64,000 nt of DNA from CAWGUU01 sp963825765 (GCA_963825765.1 CAWGUU010000003.1:372001-436000), one strand, 5' to 3'. Numbered from the stretch's first letter, positions 33,543 to 42,224 are shown. Made by a program: numbers and translations. The notes: a model not told the origin generated them from the sequence alone.

Positions 33543-34406
33543 TCAGCTCAGGCCCAGGTCGGCCAGGTTGAGGTAGCCGTGCTTGTTCACCAGGTCCTGG
33601 CCCGGTTCGGAGCGGACGTAGTCGACGAACGTCTTGGCCGCGCCCGCCGGCCGGCCGTTCGTGACCAGGTAGAGCGGCCGGGAGATCGGGTAGCGCGACG
33701 CCCGCACGTTCTCCGGCGAGGGCTCGATGCCGTCGAGGGCGACCACCGCCAGGTTGGGGTATCCGTCGACGAACGAGGACGACAGCGGGCCGACCGAACC
33801 CGGGGTCGACGCCAGCTTGGTCCGCTCCTCCTCGTTGCCGCCGACTATTGCGTAGGCGTCGGACTCGGGCGGCGGCGGTGCCTTGCCAGCGCCGTACAGG
33901 TACTTGTCGATGGCCTCGCGGGTGCCCCGCCCCGGCTCCTTGTCGTAGACGAACACCGGCAGGTCGGGCCCGCCCAGCTCCGTCCAGTTGCGGACCTTGC
34001 CCTCGAAGAGGGCCGTGACCTGATCTTTCGTCAGGTTCTTGACCCCCGCGTCGTAGACCTCGCGGCGGACGACGATGCCCACCGCGTCCTGGCCGATCTC
34101 GGTGGCGACGAAGTCCACGGACGGGAACATCTGGCGGTCGGAGTCGGCCAGCGGCTTGGAGCTCATGGCGATCTCCACCTGCCCGGCCCCGAGCTGGGCG
34201 ATCCCGCCGGCCGACCCGCCGCTTGCGTCGACGGTGATCCGCAGCCCGTCCTTCCGCAGGACTTCGGCGGCGTCGGCCGCAACCGGGTTGACCGTGGTCG
34301 AGCCGCTGACCCGCAGGGTGGCGCCATCGGAGCCGCCACCGCCCCCACACCCCGCCGTGACCAGAATCAGTCCCGCGAGCGCGCCCACCAAGGCCCGTAC
34401 TCGCAT
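33543..34406 (-). CDS. pstS: Phosphate-binding lipoprotein PstS
   Basis: 287 aa. Signal peptide with lipobox LVTAGC, lipidated at Cys20, then a Gly-rich linker. The phosphate-binding segments are LRVSGSTTVNPVA, DASGGSAGGIAQL, AMSSKPL and GRGTREAIDKYL. It delivers phosphate to the PstCA permease. ATG 34406 has an excellent GGGAGGAG site six bases upstream; a longer frame upstream lacks one. No PHO box was identified by eye. Confidence 0.92.
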   Translation of the reverse strand: MRVRALVGALAGLILVTAGCGGGGGSDGATLRVSGSTTVNPVAADAAEVLRKDGLRITVDASGGSAGGIAQLGAGQVEIAMSSKPLADSDRQMFPSVDFVATEIGQDAVGIVVRREVYDAGVKNLTKDQVTALFEGKVRNWTELGGPDLPVFVYDKEPGRGTREAIDKYLYGAGKAPPPPESDAYAIVGGNEEERTKLASTPGSVGPLSSSFVDGYPNLAVVALDGIEPSPENVRASRYPISRPLYLVTNGRPAGAAKTFVDYVRSEPGQDLVNKHGYLNLADLGLS

Positions 34407-34490
34407 CCCCGGCTCCTCCCGCTCGATCAACGTGTCTTGATATGAACCGGGGGGAACTGTGGCAGCGAGCGTCGCGGGCGTCAAGCCGCA

Positions 34491-34496
34491 TAGCCT
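34491..34496 (+). promoter_or_regulatory. Leaderless-type -10 box for SnoaL-like gene
   Basis: TAGCCT, 7 nt before GTG 34504; it favours this start over GTG 34459. Confidence 0.45.
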
Positions 34497-34503
34497 TTCG
34501 ACC

Positions 34504-34869
34504 GTGGCTTCTGACGGACCGGGCGTCACAGGGGTCGTCGACGCCTACCTGCAGGCATGGAACGAGCGCGACGAGACCGTCCGCCGGACCTTGCTCCGCG
34601 AGGCGGTCACCGACGACTGTGAGCTGGCCGGCCCCACCGGCACCTTCCGCGGCCGCGACGCCATCCTCGGCCTCATCGCCGCCCTGCAGGGTCGTGCCGG
34701 CGACGCCGTGATGGCCCGGTCGGGTCCGGTCGAGGCAGAGGAGATCGGTGGCGACATCCGCTTCGCCTGGCAGGTCCGTAACTCTGATGGCGACGCATTG
34801 CTGGGGGGAACCGACACGGTCGAAATCGCGGCCGACGGCCGCCTCCGACTCATAACCGTCGTCCTGTGA
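34504..34869 (+). CDS. SnoaL/NTF2-like protein
   Basis: 121 aa. A short helix-rich start (GVVDAYLQAWNERDETVRRTLLREAVTDDCELAGPTGTFRGRDAILGLIAALQ) followed by curved beta strands (GGDIRFAWQVRNSDGDALLGGTDTVEIAADGRLRLITVVL) fits the NTF2-like cone fold. Members range from polyketide cyclases to ketosteroid isomerases and binding proteins; the function here is unknown. Confidence 0.75.
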   Translation: MASDGPGVTGVVDAYLQAWNERDETVRRTLLREAVTDDCELAGPTGTFRGRDAILGLIAALQGRAGDAVMARSGPVEAEEIGGDIRFAWQVRNSDGDALLGGTDTVEIAADGRLRLITVVL

Positions 34870-34930
34870 CCGTGCTGTTCCCGGATATGACGGTGCTAGC
34901 TTCCAAGATGCTCGCACGCCAGGAGGACCG

Positions 34931-36511
34931 ATGACTTTGACCCCCCCGCGCCAGAAGGTCGACCGAGACGAGGTCTTCCTCGAGTACACCAAGAGCATCT
35001 GCCCGGTGTGCAAGACCGTCGTCGACGCCGAGGTCAACGTCAAGGACAACAGGGTCTTCCTGCGCAAGCGGTGCAAGGAGCACGGCAAGTTCGAGGCGCT
35101 GCTCTACTCCGACGCCGAGATGTACTTCGCGGCGATGCGCTACAACAAGCCCGGCACCATCCCCCTGGAGTTCCAGACCGAGGTCGTCGACGGCTGCCCG
35201 CTCGACTGCGGCCTCTGCCCCGAGCACAAGCAGCACGCCTGCCTGGGCATCATCGAGGTCAACAGCAACTGCAACCTCGACTGCCCCATCTGCTTCGCCG
35301 ACTCCGGCCACCAGCCCGACGGCTTCTCCCTCACCCTGGAGCAGGTGGAGACCGGCCTCGACGCCTTCGTTCGGTCCGAGGGCGACCCCGAGGTGGTCAT
35401 GTTCTCCGGCGGCGAGCCCACCATTCACCCCCTGATCCTCGACTTCATCAAGATGGCCCAGGACAAGGGCGTCCATATGGTGACGCTCAACACCAACGGC
35501 ATCCGCCTGGCCCACGACCGCAAGTTCGTGAAGGAGCTGGCCGAGCTGAAGCCGGTCATCTACATGCAGTTCGACGGCTTCGAGGAGAGCACCCACCTGC
35601 AGATCAGGGGCCGCGACCTGCGGGCGGCCAAGGCCAAGGCACTGGAGAACTGCGCCGAGTTCGGCCTGAAGGTGTCGCTCGTCGCCGCCATCGAGAAGGA
35701 CCTCAACCAGCACGAGATGGGCGCCATCGTGAAGTTCGGCGTGGAGCACCCGGCGGTGCGGTCGGTGGCCTTCCAGCCCGTCACCCACTCGGGCCGTCAC
35801 ATCGAGTTCGACCCGATGCAGCGCCTCACCAACGCCGACATCATCCACGGCCTCGTCGACCAGGTCCCCGAGTGGTTCGTGCTCTCGGACTTCGTACCGG
35901 TGCCCTGCTGCTTCCCCACCTGCCGCTCGATCACGTACCTGCTGGTCGACGGCGAGAACGTGGTGCCGATCACCCGGCTGGTGAACGTCGACGACTACCT
36001 CGACTACGTGAGCAACCGGGTGATGCCCGACATGAGCGTGCGGGGGTCGCTGGAGAAGCTCTGGAGCGCGTCGGCCGTGCCCGGCGGCGAGGACGGCAAC
36101 ACCACGGCCCCGCTGGAGTGCGCCACGTGCGGCATCGACCTGCCCGAGGCCCTGAAGTCGATCGCCGACAAGTCGTTCATGATCGTCATCCAGGACTTCC
36201 AGGACCCGTACACGCTGAACGTGAAGGCCCTGATGAAGTGCTGCGTGGAGGAGATCACCCCCGACGGCAGGCTGATCCCGTTCTGTGCCTACAACTCGGT
36301 CGGGTACCGCGAGGAGGTGCGGGAGCAGCTGAGCGGCGTCTCCGTGCCGACGATCGTCCCCAACTCCCACGAGCTGCAGCCCGTGCTCCTCACCACCCGC
36401 TACGGGTCGAAGACGGCCGGAAATGGGGGCGGCGGCAACGGGGAGGCCGGCCCCGGGAACGGGCACGCCAACGCCGACGCCACCAACATCGGCAAGAACC
36501 TCCGCCAATGA
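34931..36511 (+). CDS. Radical SAM enzyme, tetraether synthase (Tes)-like, COG1964
   Basis: 526 aa. The radical SAM cluster is C114-x3-C118-x2-C121 (NCNLDCPICF). N-terminal Cys24/Cys27 with Cys48/His51 suggest a rubredoxin-like site. Cys89/Cys93/Cys96 plus Cys104 form an auxiliary set, and more cysteines lie near the C-terminus (CATCG; KCC; PFCAYN). This multi-cluster layout matches the archaeal Tes/MJ0619 family, which joins lipid tails. A lipid substrate here is an inference. A Gly/Asn-rich tail ends the protein. AGGAGG precedes the ATG; a methyltransferase follows after 10 nt. Confidence 0.8.
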   Translation: MTLTPPRQKVDRDEVFLEYTKSICPVCKTVVDAEVNVKDNRVFLRKRCKEHGKFEALLYSDAEMYFAAMRYNKPGTIPLEFQTEVVDGCPLDCGLCPEHKQHACLGIIEVNSNCNLDCPICFADSGHQPDGFSLTLEQVETGLDAFVRSEGDPEVVMFSGGEPTIHPLILDFIKMAQDKGVHMVTLNTNGIRLAHDRKFVKELAELKPVIYMQFDGFEESTHLQIRGRDLRAAKAKALENCAEFGLKVSLVAAIEKDLNQHEMGAIVKFGVEHPAVRSVAFQPVTHSGRHIEFDPMQRLTNADIIHGLVDQVPEWFVLSDFVPVPCCFPTCRSITYLLVDGENVVPITRLVNVDDYLDYVSNRVMPDMSVRGSLEKLWSASAVPGGEDGNTTAPLECATCGIDLPEALKSIADKSFMIVIQDFQDPYTLNVKALMKCCVEEITPDGRLIPFCAYNSVGYREEVREQLSGVSVPTIVPNSHELQPVLLTTRYGSKTAGNGGGGNGEAGPGNGHANADATNIGKNLRQ

Positions 36512-36521
36512 CCGACACGCC

Positions 36522-37337
36522 ATGACCGATACCGCCGCCCCGATCGGTCCGGCGGCCAGCGCGGAGGAGGTCAAGGCCTGCTGCGCCCGCACCTACCAGG
36601 CCGACGTGGTCGCCCTCATCCTGGGCGAGAGCTACCACCCGGGCGGCCTGGAGCTGACCCGGAGGCTGGCCCGTTCCATGAACCTGCGCCGCGGCGAGCG
36701 GGTGCTCGACGTGGCCAGCGGCCCCGGCACCACCGCGTTCCTCCTGGCCGAGGAGTTCGGCGTGGAGGTGGAGGGGGTCGACCTCGGTGACCAGGCGGTG
36801 GCCAAGGCCAACGCCAAGGCGGCCCAGGCCGGCATCGAGGGTCAGGTGCGGTTCACCGTGGGCGACGCCGAGCGCCTGCCTCTGGCCGACGAGTCGGTCG
36901 ACGCGGTGGTCTGCGAGTGCGCCTTCTGCACCTTCCCCGACAAGCCCACCGCCGCGGCCGAGATCGCCAGAGTGCTGCGCCCGGGCGGGCGGGTCGGCAT
37001 CACCGACGTCGCCCTCGACCAGTCCCGTCTCGACGACGAGCTCAAGACCCTCGGGGCGTGGGTGGCGTGCCTGGCCGACGCCCGCCCGCTGGACGAGTAC
37101 GTCGAGATCCTCGGCGCCGCCGGGCTGCGCACCACCCTCACCGAGCACCACGACGAGGGCCTGGCCCGCATGATCCAGCAGATCGACGCCCGGCTGGTGG
37201 CGTTCAAGATCATGAAGGTTCCCGCCCTCGACGCCATCGACTTCGACCAGGCCCGCAACCGCGTCGCCTTGGCCGGCCAGGCCGTCCGCGAGGGCATCGC
37301 CGGCTACAAGCTGCTGGTGGCGGAGAAGCCGGCGTAG
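36522..37337 (+). CDS. SAM-dependent class I methyltransferase
   Basis: 271 aa. The AdoMet motif is VLDVASGPGTTAFLLAEEFG, followed by VEGVDLGDQAVAKANAKA, GDAERLPLADESVDAVVCECAFCTF and LRPGGRVGITDV. The N-terminal EEVKACCARTYQADVVALILGESYHPGG, with vicinal cysteines, marks a particular UbiE/ArsM-like subgroup. Its target is unknown; pairing with the radical SAM gene 10 nt upstream suggests that they act on the same molecule. Confidence 0.8.
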   Translation: MTDTAAPIGPAASAEEVKACCARTYQADVVALILGESYHPGGLELTRRLARSMNLRRGERVLDVASGPGTTAFLLAEEFGVEVEGVDLGDQAVAKANAKAAQAGIEGQVRFTVGDAERLPLADESVDAVVCECAFCTFPDKPTAAAEIARVLRPGGRVGITDVALDQSRLDDELKTLGAWVACLADARPLDEYVEILGAAGLRTTLTEHHDEGLARMIQQIDARLVAFKIMKVPALDAIDFDQARNRVALAGQAVREGIAGYKLLVAEKPA

Positions 37338-37384
37338 AGCCACTAGCCCTCAAGGTCGGCGCCCGACGGGTCGACACAAGCTCG

Positions 37385-39658
37385 ATGCGAATCGGCGGGA
37401 AGCACCGGATCTGTCTCTTGGCGCTCGCGGCTCTGGCCGCCCTACTCCCGGCGACGTCGGCCGGGGCGGCGACGGCGGTGCCCTACTCGCCGGGCGAGTC
37501 GGTCGCCTACCAGGTGAACGCCGCCCACGACGGTCACCTGGCGACCGGGGGGCCGGTGTCGTTGCCGCTGGAGAAGAAGTGGTCGAAGGACCTGGGTGGG
37601 TACGTCTCCTACCCGATCGTCGCCGCCGGCAAGGTCTTCGCCGTGGCCCGTGGGCCGGAGAACGGCCCCTACGGCACGTACCTGCACGCGTTCGACGCGT
37701 CGACCGGTGCCACGGCCTGGGGGCCGATCCCACTCGGCGGCGTGTACTTCTGGTCGGGTCTGGCCTACGGCGACGGGCGCGTCTACGCCGTCAACGGCGA
37801 CGGGCTCCTGCGTGCCTTCGACCCGGCGACAGGCGCCCAGAAATGGATCCGCCAGCTCCCCGGCCAGTACTCCTTCTCGTCGGAGCCGACCTACGCCAAC
37901 GGGATCGTCTACCTCGGCGGGGCGGGGAGCGGCGGCACCCTGTACGCGGTGTCCGCCCGGACCGGTCGCGTCCTGTGGACCCGGTCGGTCGCCAACGGCG
38001 ACCACAGCTCACCGGCGGTCTCGGACGACGGCGTGTATGTGTCCTACGCCTGCCCCAACGTGTTCGGCTTCGAACCGGACCACGGCGCACCCTTGTGGAC
38101 GTACTCGGACGGGTGTTCCGGAGGCGGCGGCCGCACGCCGGTCCTGGCCGACGACTGGCTGTGGGTGCGGGACGGGGGCACCGGGCTCGCCCTCGACGCC
38201 GGTACCGGCGAGATCGTCCAGGCCCACGCGTCGCTTACCACTCCGGCCTTCGATGCCACCCGCGGTTACTTCCGGGAGGGCTCGGCGCTGGTTGCCCGCG
38301 ACCCGTCGACCATGGCTCCGCTCTGGACGTTCACCGGCGACGGCCAGCTCTCATCGCCGCCGCTCGTGGTCGGGAACCACGTCTACGTCGGCTCCATGAC
38401 CGGCATGCTCTACGCCGTCGACGTGGCCACCGGGCTCTCTCCCTGGAGCACGAACGTCGGCGCCCCGATCCGGCCCCCCGACGAGCACAACGTGTCGGAG
38501 CCCGTGGTCGGCCTGGGCGCCGGTCAGGGGCTCGTCGTCGTCCCCGCCTCGAACCTGCTCGTGGCCTATGGCAGCGCCACCGCCCCGCCACCGCCGCCGC
38601 CCGCCCAGTCGCTGGCCTGGGGCTGGAACGTGGTCGGCCAGGTCGGCGACTCCAGCCTGGTCGATCGCTACTCCCCCACGTCGATCACCGGCGGCGGCCC
38701 CTACACGTCCCTGTCCGGCGGTGCCTACCACTCGCTGGGCGTGCGTCCCGACGGCACCGCGTGGGGGTGGGGCTCCAACGGCTTCGGATTGCTCGGGCAC
38801 GACTCCTCGACCTACTACTCGCCGCAGCCCGTGCAGGTCCCCGGCCTGGCCAACGTCACCGCCGTGTCCGCCGGGATCTACCACAGCCTCGCCCTCCGAT
38901 CGGACGGGACGGTGTGGTCCTGGGGATGGAACGGTGTCGGTCAGCTCGGCGACGGCACGACCCTCGAGCGCCACCAACCGGTCCAGGTGCTTGGGCTCAC
39001 CAACGTGGTGGCCGTCTCGGCCGGAGCCCTCCATTCGGTCGCACTGAAGTCCGACGGCACGGTGTGGGCGTGGGGGTGGAACGCGGTGAGCCAGCTGGGC
39101 GACGGCACCACCGTCGACCGCCACCTGCCGGTCAAGGTCTCCGGGCTGGCGGGAATCACCGCTGTCGACGCAGGCGCCTACCACAACGTCGCCGTGAGCT
39201 CCGCGGGGGTCGTCAAGGCCTGGGGCTGGAACGGGGTGGGCCAGCTTGGCGACGGCACGCTCACCGACCGCGGCATCGCCGTCACCGTGGCCACCGGGAC
39301 CGACGTCGACCGCAGTGTCGCCGTGTCCGCCGGCGTCTACCACAGCGTGGCCCTCACCGATCATGCCACCGTCTTCGCCTGGGGCTGGAACGGCGTCGGG
39401 ACGCTCGGCGACGGCACGACGACGAGCCGGTTCACTCCCGTCGAGGTGCCCGACCTGGCCGGGATCGTCGCCATCGACGCCGGGGGCCTGCACAACCTCG
39501 CCGTCGACGACGAGGGCAGGGTGCGGGCGTGGGGGTGGAACGCCGTCGGGCAGTTGGGCGATGGCACCGCCAACGAGCGCCACAGCCCCGTCCGGTTGGA
39601 GGGTGTCCACAACGCCCGGGTGCTCGGCGCCGGCGTGTACCACTCGCTCGTCGCTTAG
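37385..39658 (+). CDS. Secreted double beta-propeller protein (PQQ-like + RCC1 repeats)
   Basis: 757 aa. A signal peptide (ICLLALAALAALLPATSAGAA) precedes a PQQ-like propeller (about residues 40-390; repeats such as LHAFDASTGATAWG, LRAFDPATGAQKWI, LYAVSARTGRVLWT). A Pro-rich linker (PPPPPPAQ) leads to seven RCC1-type repeats with the core AWGWN-x-VGQLGDGT, enough for a closed seven-bladed propeller that ends the protein. Likely extracellular or periplasmic and ligand- or protein-binding; no enzymatic residues recognised. Start ATG 37385 lies 47 nt after the methyltransferase stop. Confidence 0.85.
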   Translation: MRIGGKHRICLLALAALAALLPATSAGAATAVPYSPGESVAYQVNAAHDGHLATGGPVSLPLEKKWSKDLGGYVSYPIVAAGKVFAVARGPENGPYGTYLHAFDASTGATAWGPIPLGGVYFWSGLAYGDGRVYAVNGDGLLRAFDPATGAQKWIRQLPGQYSFSSEPTYANGIVYLGGAGSGGTLYAVSARTGRVLWTRSVANGDHSSPAVSDDGVYVSYACPNVFGFEPDHGAPLWTYSDGCSGGGGRTPVLADDWLWVRDGGTGLALDAGTGEIVQAHASLTTPAFDATRGYFREGSALVARDPSTMAPLWTFTGDGQLSSPPLVVGNHVYVGSMTGMLYAVDVATGLSPWSTNVGAPIRPPDEHNVSEPVVGLGAGQGLVVVPASNLLVAYGSATAPPPPPPAQSLAWGWNVVGQVGDSSLVDRYSPTSITGGGPYTSLSGGAYHSLGVRPDGTAWGWGSNGFGLLGHDSSTYYSPQPVQVPGLANVTAVSAGIYHSLALRSDGTVWSWGWNGVGQLGDGTTLERHQPVQVLGLTNVVAVSAGALHSVALKSDGTVWAWGWNAVSQLGDGTTVDRHLPVKVSGLAGITAVDAGAYHNVAVSSAGVVKAWGWNGVGQLGDGTLTDRGIAVTVATGTDVDRSVAVSAGVYHSVALTDHATVFAWGWNGVGTLGDGTTTSRFTPVEVPDLAGIVAIDAGGLHNLAVDDEGRVRAWGWNAVGQLGDGTANERHSPVRLEGVHNARVLGAGVYHSLVA

Positions 39659-39689
39659 AGCGCCGCCCAGTTCGCGGCACAGTACGGAG

Positions 39690-40103
39690 ATGGCCGGCTA
39701 CTCCGGGACGCCCCTGGCCCGCAAGCTGGGCGTCAAGAACGGCATGCGGGTGGCCCTGATCGGGGCGCCGAAGGAGTTCGGGCCGGAGCTGGAGCCCATG
39801 CCCGTCGGCGTGAAGGTCCTCCGCAGGCCGGCCGCCGACCTCGACCTGGCCATGCTGTTCGTCACCAGCCGGGCGGACCTGTCCAGGCGCTTCCCGAAGG
39901 TCGCTGCCGTCCTACCCCCGGCGGGGTCGCTGTGGGTGGCGTGGCCCAAGAAGTCGTCGGGCGTAGCCACCGACCTCACCGAGGACGTCCTGCGCGAGGT
40001 GTGCCTGCCGCGGGGCTGGGTGGACGTCAAGGTGTGCGCGGTCACCGACATCTGGTCGGGCCTCAAGTTCGTCCTCCGCAAGGAGAACCGCCCCCGGCCC
40101 TGA
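39690..40103 (+). CDS. DUF3052-family protein
   Basis: 137 aa. MAGYSGTPLARKLGVKNGMRVALIGAP and the later LWVAWPKKSSGVATDLTEDVLREVCLPRGWVDVKVCAVTDIWSGLKFV are typical of DUF3052, a conserved actinobacterial family of unknown function. No membrane segment. Start ATG 39690 is preceded only by a GGAG that is rather close. Confidence 0.8.
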   Translation: MAGYSGTPLARKLGVKNGMRVALIGAPKEFGPELEPMPVGVKVLRRPAADLDLAMLFVTSRADLSRRFPKVAAVLPPAGSLWVAWPKKSSGVATDLTEDVLREVCLPRGWVDVKVCAVTDIWSGLKFVLRKENRPRP

Positions 40104-40162
40104 ACAGATGTCAGGGCAAACCCGGATGGGCGCGGTCCCGCCGGGCGCCGGATCATCGGGTC

Positions 40163-40897
40163 ATGACCCTTGGCGGAACGCAGCAGGACAGCACGTGGAC
40201 CAGACCGGCACCGGCATGGGTCCTGGTGGCGGCCGGGCTGGCCTCCGTCGGGATCACGGTGATCGGGCCCGCCGCCCTCGGCCCGGCCGGACTGCTCATC
40301 GGCTGGCTCGCCAGCGCGGTGGCATGCGGCCTCGTCCTGGCCGCGGCCCACGATCCCCGTGCGACACGGGCGGCCGTCGCCATGATCGTCCTCCTGCCGG
40401 CGACGGTGTCGGTGTCGGGCTTGCTCATCCTGCCGCTCCTGGCGCCGACCGGGCCGTGGGTAACCGGACCCCTGAGCATCGTGGTCATCGGCCTCACACC
40501 ATCGGCCGCCATCGCCCTGGCCGGGCGACGGCCGGCGCCCCCCGATCTCCCTGTCGGCGCTCCGTGGCTCTGGGCTCGACTCGGGCTGGCGGCGTGCACC
40601 GGGGCAGTGGTCGTCAGTGGCCACACGTCTAGCCAGCTGGCGGGCAAGCACGGGCAGCTCGACGACGGCTTCTTCGCATTACTGCTCCTCGGGCTGTTGC
40701 CAGTGCTCGTGTACGTCATCGGCACGCGCCGTCCGACCACCGTCTTGGCCTGCGGCTCCGTGATCCTCGTCGTGACCGCCGCCGCGTGGGTGTTGCTGCT
40801 TGCCGAGGACGGCAACCAGTTCGCCGGGGTGTGGGTGAGCCTCGGATGGATGGTTGCCCTGGTCGTGGCCGCCGCCGGCGCACTGCGCGACAGCTGA
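40163..40897 (+). CDS. Multi-pass membrane protein, unknown function
   Basis: 244 aa with about seven hydrophobic helices (for example VLVAAGLASVGITVIGPAAL, AVAMIVLLPATVSVSGLLIL, LLLLGLLPVLVYVIG, VWVSLGWMVALVVAAAGAL). No conserved catalytic motif was seen and no family recognised. Starts at ATG 40163 without a clear ribosome site. The region downstream is the decayed AraC gene on the other strand. Confidence 0.65.
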   Translation: MTLGGTQQDSTWTRPAPAWVLVAAGLASVGITVIGPAALGPAGLLIGWLASAVACGLVLAAAHDPRATRAAVAMIVLLPATVSVSGLLILPLLAPTGPWVTGPLSIVVIGLTPSAAIALAGRRPAPPDLPVGAPWLWARLGLAACTGAVVVSGHTSSQLAGKHGQLDDGFFALLLLGLLPVLVYVIGTRRPTTVLACGSVILVVTAAAWVLLLAEDGNQFAGVWVSLGWMVALVVAAAGALRDS

Positions 40898-41518
40898 CGA
40901 CCAACCCATCTCCCCGTCGACGCGGGCAGCTGGTGTTCGTGGGGGCTGATCTCCCGCTCCCGCTTGCACGCGGTGCTGAGGGCGAAGGGGGCTGCCGTAG
41001 CCGACCTGGCGGGCGACGGCGCCGACGGTGGCGTCGGGCTCGCGCAGCAGGTCGCGGCCAGCGCCGGCCGCCAGCCAGTGAGGAAGGTCATGGGCGGCTC
41101 GCCGACCAGCTCGTTGAAGCGACGGAGCCAGGGCGGCCCGGGAGATGTCGACCTCGGCGGCTTGGAGCACGTCGGCCGGCACCCAGTCGGGGAAGGGCGT
41201 TTCGTGCACCCGATGACCGCCGGTGGCGGTGTGTTCCTCGTGGATCGCGGCCAGATGCTTGGGCGGGAACCGATCCGCCAGGCGCACCAGCGCCGGCCAG
41301 ACGCGGCGGTGCACGAGGGTCACTTTGCCCTTCACCAACCTCAGCCTGACGACGTCGGGCGAGTCGGCGAGAGAGGTCAGCGCCTCGAAGATGGCATGGC
41401 TGTCGGGATGGCCCCACCAGCTGCCGGTGATCGGTGCACCCGCCACCAGCTCGGCCACGCTCGGCACGGGTCCTTTGGCCGACTGCAGCAGCAGCCCGTG
41501 CTCGATGAGCGCGGTCAT
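40679..41518 (-). CDS. Conserved hypothetical protein reading into AraC relic
   Basis: Only the first 130 or so residues from ATG 41518 look like a real protein: LLLQSAKGPVPSVAELVAG, GSWWGHPDSHAIFEALTSLADSPDV, LVKGKVTLVHRRVWPALVRLADRFPP and PFPDWVP, a pattern I associate with an uncharacterised actinobacterial family. After about residue 135 the frame enters the broken AraC gene and then the antisense of a membrane protein, with no stop until 40679. The native end is probably lost near 41130. It follows the TetR gene by 22 nt. Confidence 0.5.
   Translation of the reverse strand: MTALIEHGLLLQSAKGPVPSVAELVAGAPITGSWWGHPDSHAIFEALTSLADSPDVVRLRLVKGKVTLVHRRVWPALVRLADRFPPKHLAAIHEEHTATGGHRVHETPFPDWVPADVLQAAEVDISRAALAPSLQRAGRRAAHDLPHWLAAGAGRDLLREPDATVGAVARQVGYGSPLRPQHRVQAGAGDQPPRTPAARVDGEMGWSSAVAQCAGGGHDQGNHPSEAHPHPGELVAVLGKQQHPRGGGHDEDHGAAGQDGGRTARADDVHEHWQQPEEQ
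40917..41150 (-). pseudogene. AraC-family regulator C-terminal fragment, three frameshifts
   Basis: The pieces FNELVGEPPMTFLTGWR, then DLLREPDATVGAVARQVGYGS, then FALSTACKREREISPHEH together spell the double helix-turn-helix of an AraC-family regulator, but they lie in three different frames. Each junction needs a single-base change; the last is in a run of C. The sensor domain is missing and the fragment is fused to the end of an unrelated gene, so true decay is more likely than assembly error alone. Confidence 0.75.
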
Positions 41519-41540
41519 GGAGTCCAGCGGTGCGGAACCC

Positions 41541-42224
41541 CTACGGCTGCAGCGCGGCCCGGAACACCGAGCGGATGTGCTGGAGCCTCGATTCCAGCAC
41601 CGCGGGGGCGAGGGGGTCGCCGCCCAGGAGGGCCTCGAGCAGCGGGACGTCGCTGAAGTAGCTGAGCAGCGCCCCGTAGATGGTGAAGAACAGCTGCTCG
41701 GGGTCGTGGGCCCGCAGCCGTCCCGCAGCCATCTCGACCTCGAAGAAGGCGACGGCCCTGGCGAACAGGGGCCGCAGGCCGGCGCCCAGGTCGGCCCCGA
41801 GGCGGCTGGCGTCCTCGAGCGCCTCGCGGCGCACCAGGCGGACGAACTCGGGGTGGTCCACGAAGAACCGGAAGCCGGCGGTGAGGATGCGGTCGACCTG
41901 CTCCCATCCGGTGCCGTTGCCGGCGGTGTCCTGCTCGACCCTGGCGTACCAGTCGACAAGCTCCAGCTCGAAGACCTCGCGGTAGAGGGCCTCCTTGGAC
42001 GGGAAGTGGTGGAGCAGGCTGGGACGGCGGATCCCGACACGGACGGCGATGTCGTTCAGCGACGTGCCGTCGTAGCCGTGGTCGGCGAAGCACCGCAGCG
42101 CCTCGGCGAGGATGGCGTCCCGGGTCGAGGAGACCGGCCTAACAGCCGTCCTGGCAGCCGTCCTGGCAGCCGTCGGGGTCGCAGGGGCCAAAGCGCTGCG
42201 CTTTCCGTCAGGCACCGTGCCCAC
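41541..42224 (-). CDS. TetR-family regulator
   Basis: 227 aa. After a repetitive Ala/Thr/Arg N-terminus (TAARTAARTAVRP, from a 12-bp DNA repeat), the TetR helix-turn-helix is clear: RDAILAEALRCFADHGYDGTSLNDIAVRVGIRRPSLLHHFPSKEALYREVF. The C-terminal ligand domain resembles regulators of lipid or xenobiotic genes. It is divergent from the fatty acid desaturase, and a 22-bp palindrome lies between them, so repression of the desaturase is a strong inference. The start may be GTG 42224 or GTG 42215. Confidence 0.87.
   Translation of the reverse strand: MGTVPDGKRSALAPATPTAARTAARTAVRPVSSTRDAILAEALRCFADHGYDGTSLNDIAVRVGIRRPSLLHHFPSKEALYREVFELELVDWYARVEQDTAGNGTGWEQVDRILTAGFRFFVDHPEFVRLVRREALEDASRLGADLGAGLRPLFARAVAFFEVEMAAGRLRAHDPEQLFFTIYGALLSYFSDVPLLEALLGGDPLAPAVLESRLQHIRSVFRAALQP
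42143..42178. repeat. 12-bp tandem repeat in TetR gene
   Basis: CAGCCGTCCTGG occurs at 42143-42154 and 42155-42166, with a partial third copy to 42178. It encodes the repeated Ala-Arg-Thr-Ala N-terminal extension ahead of the DNA-binding domain. Confidence 0.7.

Noticed and set aside
31900..33576. 558-residue frame opposite the PstCA fusion
   Set aside because: Antisense shadow; Arg/Gln/Gly-rich, no family features.
34430..34460. GAACCGGGGGG upstream of the SnoaL-like gene as a fifth inverted-repeat copy
   Set aside because: Only a half-site; no complementary arm within 60 bp.
38600..39650. Regular repeats considered as a CRISPR array
   Set aside because: The periodicity is in frame and encodes RCC1 repeats; there are no constant repeats with variable spacers of 30-40 bp.
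37579..39759. Second-frame reading through the double-propeller gene
   Set aside because: The true frame has a signal peptide and regular repeats; the alternative is Arg-rich.
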